Assembly (NCBI GenBank): GCA_038277395.1
Contig: CM076192.1
Coordinates: 133,607,358 to 133,671,357 of the forward strand
Origin: Dryocosmus kuriphilus
Taxonomy: Eukaryota; Arthropoda; Insecta; Hymenoptera; Cynipidae
Direction: 5' to 3'
Length of the DNA: 64,000 nucleotides
Positions 20,729 through 31,144 of this stretch are shown piece after piece. The notes under the pieces are model-generated. The model did no database searches and was not told where the DNA came from. It saw only the letters and a program-made list of their open reading frames with translations. Positions within the stretch are counted from its first letter, which is position 1. The number at the start of each line of letters is the position of its first letter. A program made the position numbers and the translations under genes.

Positions 20729-22303
20729 TTAGTAATCAGGAACTGCAAGCTTAAGGGGGGTGTACAGGTCTACTCTACAGATGTAGGCGTAGAGCGGGAT
20801 ATTCGTCCTGTTGAGAATGTATTCGCGTAGCTGTGTAGCCTGTGAGTCACAAAGCCGTCGAACGTCCAAAACCCCTCTACCCCCAAGCTTGCGCGGTAGG
20901 ACTATTCTCTCCGCAGCCGTCTTCTCGTGATGCATCCGATGCTCAGACATTTTCACGCGGATGATTTGATTTAAAGCCTCAAGATCTGTTTCAGACCACA
21001 ATAATAACCCAAAGGAGTATGTTAGGAGAGGGATAGCAAAGGTGTTAATTTCTTTGGTCATGCTCTTAGCAGTGAGACCGGTAGACATGATCGAACTCAG
21101 TCGTCTCGAAAAGGAAGCCTTAAGTGCCTTTTTCATTGCAGACAGGAGTGGTCCTCTTGCCTGCAATATACCTAGATACCTATACGTCTCCCCAACAATC
21201 ATCGTCTGTATTAGATCATGATCATCCGCCTCCAGTGGTGTGATCATCTCTCCACGGGATAAATGCAGTTTCCTGCATTTATCGAGGCCCAGATTCATCC
21301 TGATTTCGCTGCAAAACTGCAGTAAGATGTTGAGAGAGTCTTGCAGCTTGGACTCTGAGCCAGCATAAATCTTAAGGTCATCCATATAAAGGAGGTGAGT
21401 CAGCTGAGATTCGGAAACTCCCGCCATAATATTCAAACCATAGGACGTGGTGTTATGGGTCCTGCTGAAAGGGTTTAAGGCTAAACAGAACCATAATGTA
21501 TTGAAACAGTCACCTTGAAAGATACCCCGTTTAATTGACAAAGACTGAGTGTCCCTCGCGGTTTCACGACTAACACACCTGATTTTCGTGCACCAGGTGC
21601 TCATTGCGTGATCCAGAAGTTGAATCACGCGTGGACAGATCTTATATATCCTTAGGACCTCAAGCAAATAGTCGTGGGGCACAGAGGGAAAAGCCTGTTT
21701 ATAGTCAATGTAGGCCATGTGCAAATTACGTTGGTGGTGCTTCGCATGCAACACGGCAACAGTGTCAATTGTAACCAAGTCCTTGCAACCACGGGAGCCT
21801 CGACAGCAACCCTTTCGTTCTTGTGTGAGAATATTGTTCTCCTCGCAATCTTTATAGATGCCTTTGGATATAATAGCCGTGAGACACTTGTAGAGTGTGG
21901 AAAGGCAGGCAATTGGTCGATAGTCTTTAGGACTAATAGGATCTGGTTTTTTTGGTATCATGTACGTGACTCCCTCTGTCATGAAGGAAGGCATAAGTTC
22001 TGGATTATCTAGAATGACCTCAAGAGCGCCTGCAAGGGCGGGGTGCAAAGCCACCAGATACTTGTACCAGAAACTGTGCACCCCGTCCGGACCAGCCGCC
22101 TTCCAGTTCTTTGCCCTCTTTAGGATGCGAGTTACCTCAGAAGCTGTGATAGATAGATCATACATCGCAGGCAGTTCTGAAACTCTGTCCTTTTCGAGGT
22201 CAAGCCACGGCGTTTCCAGATCACTTGACAAATGATTACCCCAGATACCTGACCAATATCCAGCCATCTCCTCAGCACTTGGGGGTTCACTGGCATTATT
22301 CAT
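20729..22303 (-). CDS. Dong reverse transcriptase domain (524 codons open)
   Basis: The longest open frame in the window. RT fingers with 'KAAGPDGVHSFWYKYL' (residues 68-83) and 'YRPIACLSTLYKC' (128-140). Palm motif A 'YIDYKQAF' (198-205), motif B 'GIFQGD' (260-265), and catalytic box 'YMDD' (306-309). Thumb region to about 400. The frame is open upstream of this ATG to about 22,490, so the ATG is internal and not the true start. It ends at 20,729 where CAA in the left arm is TAA here. Motif B reads QGDCFNTL where related enzymes have QGDSLSPL, a further sign of decay. The polymerase core itself looks complete. Confidence 0.85.
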   Translation of the reverse strand: MNNASEPPSAEEMAGYWSGIWGNHLSSDLETPWLDLEKDRVSELPAMYDLSITASEVTRILKRAKNWKAAGPDGVHSFWYKYLVALHPALAGALEVILDNPELMPSFMTEGVTYMIPKKPDPISPKDYRPIACLSTLYKCLTAIISKGIYKDCEENNILTQERKGCCRGSRGCKDLVTIDTVAVLHAKHHQRNLHMAYIDYKQAFPSVPHDYLLEVLRIYKICPRVIQLLDHAMSTWCTKIRCVSRETARDTQSLSIKRGIFQGDCFNTLWFCLALNPFSRTHNTTSYGLNIMAGVSESQLTHLLYMDDLKIYAGSESKLQDSLNILLQFCSEIRMNLGLDKCRKLHLSRGEMITPLEADDHDLIQTMIVGETYRYLGILQARGPLLSAMKKALKASFSRRLSSIMSTGLTAKSMTKEINTFAIPLLTYSFGLLLWSETDLEALNQIIRVKMSEHRMHHEKTAAERIVLPRKLGGRGVLDVRRLCDSQATQLREYILNRTNIPLYAYICRVDLYTPLKLAVPDY

Positions 22304-22539
22304 TTTCCAATCAGAAAGTTTACGGTAAAATTTCTTTTCACTCTGTAGGAAGGTCTTGTTGTCATAACCTCTCGTAGTAGACCGCTTGAAGCGTCGCAGA
22401 CGTGCTGACAGGACCCTGAGCCTTTGTCTAAAGTAGTCAATTACTTCGTCCAGATCTTTAGATATTCTTGGATTGACGTTAAGTGGACGAAGGATTGGTA
22501 CAACCGAACAAGTTTAGCTCTTATTTTGCTGACCTCGTT

Positions 22540-22812
22540 TTAAAGCCTAAACTTCCACGGAGGATCAGACTTACTCCTGGGGAAGTAGGTGTTATTTCCC
22601 CTAGGCTTGATTTTGATGCTCAACGTCCTGGCACACGCGACGGCAGCGCAATATGCAACAGTCTGCAACTGCTGTAAGCTCATGTCTTGACGCAGGAACA
22701 GAGGCAATATATGGTTGTTCAAGGTACCAACTGACCCGAGAAGGTCGTTGTTACTCCTAAATTTCGGAAGGCCACTCCTTTTGGATGGTTCCTGTTCCGT
22801 AAACTCTATCAT
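22540..22812 (-). CDS. Dong ORF2 start region (90 codons)
   Basis: The ATG at 22,812 overlaps the ORF1 stop as ATGA. It encodes 90 residues (MIEFTEQEPSKRSG ... WKFRL) and ends in a TAA that is also present at the same codon of the left arm (9,601). The related sequence continues in frame after that TAA with 'NEVSKIRAKL', so TAA probably replaced a GAA. Downstream the right copy lacks ~49 bases before the frame becomes continuous with RT. Confidence 0.65.
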   Translation of the reverse strand: MIEFTEQEPSKRSGLPKFRSNNDLLGSVGTLNNHILPLFLRQDMSLQQLQTVAYCAAVACARTLSIKIKPRGNNTYFPRSKSDPPWKFRL

Positions 22813-23723
22813 GGCATCAGTGAAGTCCCTAAAAGACGCAAGCTCTCCTCATGGAGCTCTTCAATCGGGTCCGCAAGCGCCTGGTCCGCGTGGTGAAGTC
22901 CTATAGACTGACGACTACGTGACAGTCTTCGTTGCACATCCCCCGGGTCAAGCTCCTGGCCATTTGTAGCGTCTTGGATTTCAGGCAGAATCTCCCGCTC
23001 GGCCGCCTCCATGGGGCTCATTTCGGGAAGCGCAAGTTGTTGTTGCACTCGCCTCTTGATATTTTCAATTTCGACCACGGAAAAGAGCTGACGACGCTCA
23101 ATTGAGCGGAATTGGTCAGCTGGATGTTGGGGGGTCACCCTCGAAGCCAAATCCGGATGAAGGTCTATGAAGAGACGATGTTGCTCATACGTCACAACCC
23201 CCCCGCCGAAAAAAGCTTCAAAGTGACATCTGACCACATCCTGATTCATGGTTTTCCATGATATCCGCTTTCTGGTCTGTGTACCCACCTGTTGTCGTTG
23301 GAGTGCGGTTTCAAACTCAGATCTTATTCGACTGATGGTTCTTCTGTGCAGCAGATTCTTCTGAGTTATCAAAAGTGTTCTCCGACTAAGGTCATCTCCT
23401 GTTACTGTCGGTAATTCCGGAAATCTCGCCACAAATTTTCGGCGAAAGGCTATCCCGTCCTGTGAAGCAGTGGTCGCACCTAACTCATTTTCAAATTTAC
23501 AGCGCATCAAATACTCATCATGCTGAGGTTGAATGATGATGCGCTGCTGCGACATTCCTGCTGAAGTGGTTGGACGTTCAGTATCGCCCGAAGCGTCATC
23601 AGTAGTTGTGCCTGGTGGCATGGCAACTGTCGCCTGTTGCCGATGTTCTGGCTGGACAGAATTTTCTTCGGGTGACATGGACCGAGTTGCCTGCCTGTCC
23701 ATCACGCAACTCGCCGTTGTCAT
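22809..23723 (-). CDS. Dong ORF1-like protein (304 codons)
   Basis: The ATG at 23,723 follows the 5' UTR. Residues 1-60 are disordered (S/T/P/Q-rich). The middle is basic and helical, containing 'KRISWKTMNQDVVRCHFEAF' at about 145-164. The end is charged, with likely coiled-coil stretches (SIERRQLFSVVEIENIKRR). No zinc finger or endonuclease is visible. It probably represents the N-terminal nucleic-acid-binding part of the element protein. The frame is intact over its whole length, unlike the left copy. Whether it is a separate ORF or was once fused to ORF2 cannot be decided from two copies that share the same junction. Confidence 0.7.
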   Translation of the reverse strand: MTTASCVMDRQATRSMSPEENSVQPEHRQQATVAMPPGTTTDDASGDTERPTTSAGMSQQRIIIQPQHDEYLMRCKFENELGATTASQDGIAFRRKFVARFPELPTVTGDDLSRRTLLITQKNLLHRRTISRIRSEFETALQRQQVGTQTRKRISWKTMNQDVVRCHFEAFFGGGVVTYEQHRLFIDLHPDLASRVTPQHPADQFRSIERRQLFSVVEIENIKRRVQQQLALPEMSPMEAAEREILPEIQDATNGQELDPGDVQRRLSRSRQSIGLHHADQALADPIEELHEESLRLLGTSLMP

Positions 23724-24154
23724 ACCGAATATTTACACCCCCTTCGGTGTTACTAAGGGGGACCCGACGATCTTCGGGTATCGACCACCGCTTAATAAAG
23801 TTCTTAAAATTTTTCATAAGGGTTTTTGTTAGCTAGGGAAAGGAAGGTCCGCCCCCGCAGAGCCCCGCATGCGAGGGTAAGGTCTAAATACTCTAGGAGG
23901 CGACCCTGTATCCTAGAGGCACCGTTTATGACACCACATCCCTGGTGCCATGCAACCTTAAGCACGGTAGTTCACACCCATGACTTGGGGGTTATTCCTT
24001 CGGGACCATCCCTGGACCATTGTCCGCGACTGCTTATTTATCTTTGTAGCCATATTCAGCAGAATTCCTTGGTACAGGACTCCTCTATCCGCAACCTGAG
24101 GACGCGCCCGGTGACCTGGTCAAAGGCCCCATCCGAAAAAACCCGGACGCCGGG

Positions 24155-24188
24155 TTATTATTATTATTATTATTATTATTATTTTATT
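24155..24188. repeat. (TAA)n at the 5' side of the right Dong element
   Basis: About eleven ATT units on the plus strand directly beyond the element's 5' tip, longer than the left-arm tract. Confidence 0.85.
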
Positions 24189-24900
24189 ATTTTGGGTGGC
24201 TACCTATAGAAGCTTTTGTATATATCCTCAACTAATGGACGTACTATCTTTGTTTATTAATATATCTCCCTCTTTATCTTAAAGTTATAGGAGGTCCTAT
24301 GTACATCATAAATGCACCAAGTACCACAACAATCCACTGTCAGCAACCCACCGTACTTAGTTACTGATTGAATGACATTCTAGCACAGACACGAACCATC
24401 GTCATCACCTGCTTGTAAATGATTGGTTTTACAGACATTTAGCGCGGACATGAACCACCATCACCAGTTGGTTACTGACTGATTTTACAGATATTCAGCA
24501 CGGACATGAATCATCATCGACTTTCGATTACTGATTAATTTTGCAGACATTTAGCCTAGAACAGAACCCTTCCACCGAACTGTGGTTTTAAACATTTAGC
24601 TTGGAACAAAACGTTTCCCTCTGAAACCTATATCTCAGCAACTCGCCGTAATTGATTACTGACTGAATTACTTTTTAGCATAGATACAAACCACCATATC
24701 TTGTGGATTACTGACTAATTTTTACATACATTCAACCTAGAAGAGAACCCTTCTGCCAAACTGTGGTTTTACAATCATCTAGCTTGAAAGAGAAACCTGC
24801 CAATGAAGCATGTTACTCGGCAACCCACCATACTCGGTTCAATTCAGACTCTTACAGACATCGATTCATTCGTAAGTTACTGACTATTGCCTGCAGCTTG
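24189..24900. repeat. Degenerate repeats between Dong and small ORF (right arm)
   Basis: Mirror of 7,250-7,976. Phrases such as 'catttagc...ggaac', 'gattactgac' and 'actgtggttttaca' recur at irregular 60-120-base spacing. Confidence 0.5.
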
Positions 24901-24941
24901 ACGACCTTCCTTACTTTGAAAATTTCTTTAGTGTATAAATA

Positions 24942-25157
24942 ATGAAAGTTCAAATGAAATATGGAACAAAATTCATGACCGAGTTGGACAACGAGATTTT
25001 GGTATACTTATCGAACCGAATAAACAAACTCTTTGAAGATTCACAATGCATGGAAACATTTGAGAAACTGGAAATTGCTGGCCAGAAGAAAAAACTTTCC
25101 TTTTCTACTTTGGTGGTAAATACAACATGTTCGAATTTCAATATGTTTATTGAGTAA
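24942..25157 (+). CDS. Small ORF at the outer end of the palindrome, unknown
   Basis: 71 codons from ATG at 24,942, just after a TATAAAT. The protein begins MKVQMKYGTKFMTELDNEIL and is hydrophilic, with a helical middle (NRINKLFEDSQCMETFEKLE). No signal peptide, membrane segment or known motif. It points outward and ends about 20 bases before the palindrome end. The left arm has a broken mirror copy. It may be a gene fragment caught at the edge of the duplicated unit, for example one exon, or a short gene of the unit. I do not recognise it. Confidence 0.35.
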   Translation: MKVQMKYGTKFMTELDNEILVYLSNRINKLFEDSQCMETFEKLEIAGQKKKLSFSTLVVNTTCSNFNMFIE

Positions 25158-25179
25158 ATAAATAATAACATTTACTGAT

Positions 25180-26579
25180 ATATTTTCTGTGTACTTATTT
25201 GTTAATTTTAGTTTATAGATAAGTTAAATTCAGTTCGCCTTCATCTCCATTATTCGTTTCTCAGCGATGAATATCCAGCACACATCGATGGGTTGAATTT
25301 CTTTCTATTATAACATCGGGGGACTTTGGAACATCGATGGCATATTGTTAACCATTTTTATCGTCAATTACAGTTAAGTATTTTATTAAATTTACCTTTA
25401 TAATCTATGCGGTTTGAAAAATTGTATGTGTGTGAAACCGAGCGAAGCTGTCTGTGTGGCATCGTATATTTATGTAAATGAAGAAGTGTGTGCGTGTAAT
25501 CTATGCGTGTCGATAAACTGCATTATTATGCGTGTTCCAACAAGCTTATGCTGATCGAAACCTGTCTAATGATGCCGCGTTGGAGGAGGAAGGGCGGGTT
25601 AGACGGAAAGCGGAAGCCGGTGAGAGGAAGCCGGTGGGCAGTGAGAGAGATAGAGAGAAAGAGGGAGAGAATATTCCAATACATAACCTTAATAGAAATA
25701 AGGAATGTATTCTGACTTACGGTACAGGGAAAACTGGTTGATTTTTCTTCAGAATTGTTTTTCAATATCTGATTGTTTTGAGATTTTTGAGTTTTGATTC
25801 AGGAGTACGGAATTTTACGAGAGGAAAAAGTGATTGCATTTCTTGAGCACAATTGTTGTCTTTCAACATCTGATTATTTTAAAATTTTTGTGTTTTGATT
25901 CAGGAGTACGAAATTTTACAAGAGGCAAAAGTGATTGCATTTCTTGAGCACAATCCAGCAAAATTTGTGTTTTTCAATATCTCGCAACCATAGTCAGGTC
26001 AGTGTTGGAGAGAGAGGGGGAAAGCATGTTCAAACCTGCATCCCATTGAATTTATGCTCTTATATTTTATTATACAAGCCCATAGAGAGTGAAAGAGAGA
26101 GAGAGAATTTCCGAGAAGTAAATTCCAATACATAACCTTAATAATAATAAGGAATGCGGCGATCACGCAAAGCTTCTAGTGGCGCTACATATGGCAAATA
26201 TCTGTCACAACATTCCTACTTTACCGATACTGTCGATAACGGACATTGGCGCCATCTATCGGCAAAAAAAGAAGTTAGTTTTTATCGAGCGCTACCACAC
26301 CGAGAAACTGCTACATTTCTAATAAATCAGCCTGGAACAGAACCCTGCCCTTGTAAGTAGGCAACCCGTCGAGGTGATGTTGGACATACATTGCTATACT
26401 ACGGCTATTATATCAATATCGTACCTTTTTTCTATATCAATGAATTAGTTAAATCCGCCAGTATTGAGACTACGCGCGTTCAGAGTTCTCGCCTTAAGAT
26501 ATTTTATTGTAGTTATTCGTTTTTGGAAGTTAGCCATGATAGTTTTAAGAAATTCCGCACGTTAGGGATCCTGTTCCGA
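25180..26579. other. Intergenic with a short tandem duplication
   Basis: A ~100-base unit occurs twice in tandem at about 25,757-25,858 and 25,859-25,960 ('gattcaggagtacg.aattttac.agagg'). 'ccaatacataaccttaata' occurs at about 25,676 and again near 26,128. A piece with 'tggcgctacat' and 'ttggcgccatctatcgg' at 26,180-26,262 resembles a dispersed insect repeat. No gene recognised. Confidence 0.5.
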
Positions 26580-27028
26580 TCGCAGGTGAGTCGGCCGTCC
26601 CAGGAGTGATAACCCCCATACCACCCTAGGTCTAAGTATGGGAGCTTTCCGCCTTTGACAAGGACCGTGTCAACTTGTCGCCAAACACATTAGGGTTTCG
26701 TCTTCGCATCCTAACGTCCCACTGCAAGGCAGTGCGCCAAACTGGCATCAATACCACGTTGACCCTACAGGCGAATCATTCCACACTTCCTTTGCGGGCA
26801 GTGTCATCGCTGTGGTGTCGAATGGGGCAGCAGGATTTTCCCCGTACAAGATTTTTAGTTTTGGTTCGGGTAGTGTTTCTATATGGATACGCGCTGAGCT
26901 TCGGTTTGGTAGAACCCACCTATTGCGTAATGACGCGAAAGGGTGAATACTCAAAAACCATGGCAGTCGTGTACCTACTTTTTACCAACGTGGGCTCACC
27001 AGACTCATGACTGGTTCCTTTCGGCTGT

Positions 27029-27136
27029 ACGCGACTGCTTATTCTTGTATTCGCAGTTAATCTCAGAAGATGTTCAACCTCAGGGGCCGTTCCTCTATCA
27101 ACAACCTGAGGATGCACTGCGCAGTTGTGACAGGAA
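27029..27136 (-). repeat. Fragment related to the Dong 5' UTR
   Basis: 'gcgactgctta', then 'tcctctatc.acaacctgagga' and a following 'gtgac' occur in the same order and spacing as near the 5' end of the right Dong copy (about 24,027-24,115), in the same orientation. Similarity is roughly two thirds by eye. The flanking 26,600-27,029 has a similar composition but I cannot align it confidently. Confidence 0.45.
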
Positions 27137-28299
27137 CCCACCGAGCAGAGTGTAGTTCTTTGTGTGATAAAATTAAACATTTTGTGTTTTAGCATTAATC
27201 AAATTTTTGCGTTTTCTTAGCTGGTTCTATTGATGCATTTTGCATTCAATTTTCTTGAAGAAGGCGAGCTTTCGGACTTAAATAATTGAATAAAAGACAA
27301 TTTTTGCTTTAGTATCTGCTTTTCGGCCTATTTGTTTTTTTACGATTTCATCAAATTAACTAAAATAAAAAATTCTAATTTATCACTTTCGGCACTGATA
27401 GTAAAGAAGTATTTATTGTAATATAAATAATTCGACGAACGATCTGAAAAGTCCAATATAATTTGCAAAACTGGTTTAATTCTGTAGCAAAAATAATAAC
27501 AAGCACACTGGAAGGTTTACTTACATTTTTTTTTTTCCGAAAAAGAAGGACACAAAATACAGGGTGAAACAACTTGCGAAGGGAAATTTTTTACACAATT
27601 GTTGGCACAATTATTGTGAAGTATCACCGTAGACGGCTTTATCAGAGCGCATTTGAGCCAGCATACAGAGGAAGTGTACTTACGATCCATAGTGGTTCGT
27701 GGTGGCTTCGCCCTTAACTAAACTAACCCTCTTTGTTAATTACTGCATATGTACCGGCATAGGTATATAGACATATAAACATGGAACCAAGCGGCCTGAG
27801 ACCGGTGGTTGCCGAGATCCCTTGTATTATTTTGCTCCCGTAATATCCAGGACGAAACACAGCATGGACCACCGGCCATATTCCTTACCTACTGGGAGAT
27901 AACTACGTCGGAATGGACTCTAATCACTCTAATCCAAAAACTTCATAAAGAGTGGTTCAGCCAGCACTGATTGAGCAAGCATTTTACGTTAGAAGTAGTT
28001 AACAAGGAAGTAAAATGATTGCGACAAAAAGTCAAAGTTTTAACTCGTAGTATTGTTTGTGCAAAATTTGTAATTGATCTTTTGTTTGTATTACTGAGCT
28101 TTCAGTTAGATGCTCAGTTACTTTATTTCACGCAAGTACAAGTTTAGTATATGAAGTATTGTAAAAGAACTGATGCCCTGGGCCAAGGTGCTATATTGTA
28201 TAGCCTTCCAAGATCTTGGGCGCGTGACCACGATACTATACGTTACCTTATAAGTTCAGGGCATAACAAACCTCCATTTACAATTGAATTTGCCCCTAA
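27137..28299. other. Intergenic or 3' flank of the gypsy-type element
   Basis: No gene. An LTR could lie here, but I could not find a matching direct repeat upstream of gag (32,690-33,210). Confidence 0.4.
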
Positions 28300-30055
28300 A
28301 TTCATTACATTTTTATCCTACGATTTTTGAGAGGTTCTGTCAACAGAGGCTGGACGGAGGCGTTATAAGTGACTACATGCATGGGATTTTCTACCTTTGT
28401 TCTTATACAAAATAGGCATAAATTTGAAGGGAGGCAGTCTTTTATACAATCGAAGAGTCCTATTCGGTTGGTTAGATATAGTGACGTTAATATTATTGAT
28501 GTATATTCCAAGTAGGATAACGATTCGTGGCTGGCTTATTTCCAGGTTCTTATTCTTCTACGTGTAGCTATGCTGCTCAAAATATTCTCAGTGTCACCTA
28601 AACTTAGTCTAGCTCTGTGTAGCTCGCTGGTGCTTATAAGTTTAGGTAATTGAATTAGTTGCTTACTTAATTTCTCTAGATCGGGTGTGATCATAACTAA
28701 TTGCGTATGTTATATTCGTCCATTCAACATGTTCATAATTTCCCTTTGTGTTTAGGTATAATGTGTCGTAGATATTACAAATTTTACAGTTTTCTCCTTC
28801 AATACTTTTTTATTCGTGCATAATTTCATGCTTAACAGATTTCTCGCAAGTTATGTCTATGTTTACAGATTTTAATGGTACTATTATGTAACCGTTGTGT
28901 ATCGGGATGAACGTTTCTCTGTGCAGTAGGAATGGTGATGTATTACATTTAGTTTTGGGGCTCTTTTTGAGCAATATTGCTTCACAAGTTTCGCTTTTCA
29001 TTAATACTATGTTGGATTTTGTCTTCTACAGATTTCGTAATCAGAAATACATTTGCATTTTTGTATCTTTCTGTCAATTTGCACATAAGAATTTCTGTAA
29101 CGGATAACGTACACATGCTCGGGAAACATAGAAAAATATACTTTATTAAAAGAGTGAGGGATAGGAATTATGTTTTGGAGGGACCTTCCTCAGTTTCTAT
29201 GACGGTTGTTTCAAAGGTGTAAGTAAATAATCCTTTAATGGTTGCTACGGAAAGAGTGCTAATGTCAACTACATGTTGATAAGTGTCCTCTTCCGCGTCA
29301 AAGTGGTATTGTGTTCTTTGTTTCTCTTCGAATTCTTTCAAGGTATGTTTCAATATAGCCGGAGTAAGAATTTTATTATGTACTATACCGTGTTTACCAT
29401 TGTTGATGGCGTCAATGGCCATTTCTATGTCCTCATTAGTCTCATCTAGAAGGATAGTAGATAAGACTATTTTTCTGCTAATGAAGTTGTTCCTGGTGGC
29501 ATTGTTGATTGCGCTACTAGGTTGTTGGTCTAAGTTGTCTTCAGTTTGCTGGTTGGTTAAGAATTCTTTATGGTTCACTGAAGGCTAGTCGAGGATAAGC
29601 TTTAATATTTTTGTGTGATTACCGATAGCTTTGGCTATTTCTCTACTGTCGTGGTACATTTTGTCAAATTCGGCATCGATCTGGGTCAGATCTTTTTCCT
29701 TCAATGTACCGAAAAGTGTTTTCGAAATATCTCCAACGAAATGAGCTAGACTTCTCTTAGTTCCTTTTTGTTTTCCTAGGAGTTTTTCTGATCTGTGTTT
29801 TTTATTTTGTAGTCTATCAAACGTTTTCTAAATTAACTGTACTGCCTGTGTACTGGAACAATTTTTTCCACACGTTGTCTCTGCATTTTAGATGGTGATG
29901 TCGATAGCTTCCAATCATTGATTGTTTGATGTGACGCTCTTACCGATTACAAGTTTCCAAGTTTCGTGGTAGAGGTTGACTTTTGCTTCTTCTTCGATAT
30001 AAATGTTTCCTTGGACGTCCGGTATTGTATAGTTAGCCACCATCTTACGGTTTTT
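28300..30055 (-). pseudogene. Envelope fusion-protein-like gene remnant (env)
   Basis: Related to the F-like envelope proteins of insect errantiviruses and baculoviruses. The N-terminal part lies next to RT (about 29,930-30,050). A basic, furin-like stretch and the conserved 'GDISKTLFGTL' block lie at about 29,700-29,780. The heptad/helical part is open as 136 codons (29,168-29,578), with 'AIDAINNGKHGI'. A cysteine-bearing distal part is at 28,810-29,001, followed by weakly readable sequence to about 28,300. Stops and shifts break it at several points, including directly after the conserved block. It cannot give a full protein. Confidence 0.7.
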
Positions 30056-30833
30056 AACTGTTTAAAATTTTGAATGACGCTAAGCTTTTCGGGGTTGCGT
30101 TTAACTCCACCTTTGCTTATAATGTGACAAAGGTACTCAAGTTCGGTCTTAATGTATTCACATTTGCTTGGTTCTAAACGCAGTCCTAAGTTCCTAATTC
30201 TTTGTAATGCTTCTTTCAAATTTTGATTATGTTGTTCTATGGTTTTCCCGAAAATTACAACATCATCGATGTAAGCGGAGCACTTGTTTCCTGTCAGTTC
30301 TCTAAACGCATTGTCCATTATACTCTGGAAGGTTACTGGAGCGTTCTTAAGGCCAACAGGGGAATTTGGTGGAATCCTGTCGAAAGATCGAAGGCCGAAA
30401 AGAACTTTGGTTTTCCCAATTGGTGAAGGATATCATCTATCACGGGTAACGGATATGCATCCTGGTCTCTATCTTCATTTATTTTTTGGTATTCAATCAC
30501 CATGCGTAGCTTGCTACCTTTTTTGGGATCTACCCATAGTGGTGAGTTGTAAGGAGATTGAAAATCACTAACGATACCCTTTTTAAATAACCTTTCTGCC
30601 TCTTGTAAGGAGAACTCTCTGTGTCTTTCCGGTAGTTTGTGTGATATTAGATTTATTATTTTTCCTGACTTAAGTATTATTTCGTGTTCTGTTAGGCTTG
30701 TGCACGGTAAAGATTCTGCATCTAGTGAGACGACTTCTTGATATTTTGTATTAGCCTTTCGATGAAGTCCTTCTGTTCCTTTTCTAAAAGGTTTAATTTG
30801 GAGAGTTCTAGTATTTTCTGAATTCGGGGCCAT
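30056..30833 (-). pseudogene. gypsy-type reverse transcriptase (partial)
   Basis: Fingers with 'PLWVDPKKGSKLRMVIEYQK', the motif A region 'FDLSTGFHQIPL' and the catalytic 'YIDD' box (near 30,260), followed by 'LRLEPSKCEY' of the palm end. A frame change at about 30,320-30,335 separates motif A from the rest. The sequence ends in 'FKQLKTV', where the connection and RNase H domain should begin, and joins env sequence instead. RT would copy genomic RNA to DNA; this copy is dead. Confidence 0.85.
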
Positions 30834-31144
30834 GTATCATCCTTCCCCTTTGTTGATTCATATCTCGTTAATTTATTGCTAAGATAGGTTCGTACTCTGT
30901 TCCTGATGATACAAGTTGTGGTTCTGTTAAGTGGTTTAATACCAAGATTTTAATATTTCCATCCTGTTTTCTGCATATTCCATCAGGAATATTTTCCTGA
31001 TCTAGAATTAGAATGTCCTGGTTTTGATCTCCTGTAATGATTTTTAATGTTCTCTCGGATTTCGCCGAAACGAATTCTTCGTCGTCGCGTAGGGGTAATT
31101 TAATTTTATCGAGTATCAAGTAGTCGGGTGTTATTACATGCCGG

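Larger units (their letters stand above)
19166..24154 (-). mobile_element. R4/Dong-type non-LTR retrotransposon, right copy, best preserved
   Basis: About 4,989 bases between (TAA)n tracts. The 5' tip at 24,154 begins with a GC hairpin (CCCGGCGTCCGGG) that the left copy lacks. A ~430-base 5' UTR is followed by ORF1, ORF2 and a 3' UTR. About 300 bases at roughly 19,238-19,535 are not in the left copy. Part of that extra piece resembles an inverted copy of the element's own 3' UTR. Transcription would run inward to the palindrome centre. Full length at both ends points to insertion before the arms were duplicated. Confidence 0.85.
6963..25179. repeat. Giant imperfect palindrome (two ~8-10 kb inverted arms)
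   Basis: The left arm (about 6,963-15,153) and the right arm (about 15,218-25,179) are inverted copies, joined by a 64-base purine-rich spacer. The outer ends match as CAGTAAATG at 6,965 and CATTTACTG at 25,169-25,177. Outside these I see no further similarity and no clear target-site duplication. Every block inside occurs in both arms in mirror order: small ORF, degenerate repeats, (TAA)n, Dong LINE, (TAA)n, CT/GA tract, zinc-finger gene, 11-base repeats, chromodomain and ~38-base units. Arm-specific differences include the mariner (right only), ~65 bases of chromodomain (missing left), ~49 bases of LINE coding sequence (missing right) and ~300 bases near 19,238-19,535 (right only). Confidence 0.9.

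Noticed and set aside
20729..22303. Intact, active LINE polymerase
   Set aside because: The 524-codon RT core is open, but the element has upstream and downstream stops, a deletion and a changed motif B, so an active element is not supported.
26154..26360. 68-codon frame as a gene
   Set aside because: Lies in sequence that looks like a dispersed repeat ('ggcgccatctatcgg'); no protein motif.
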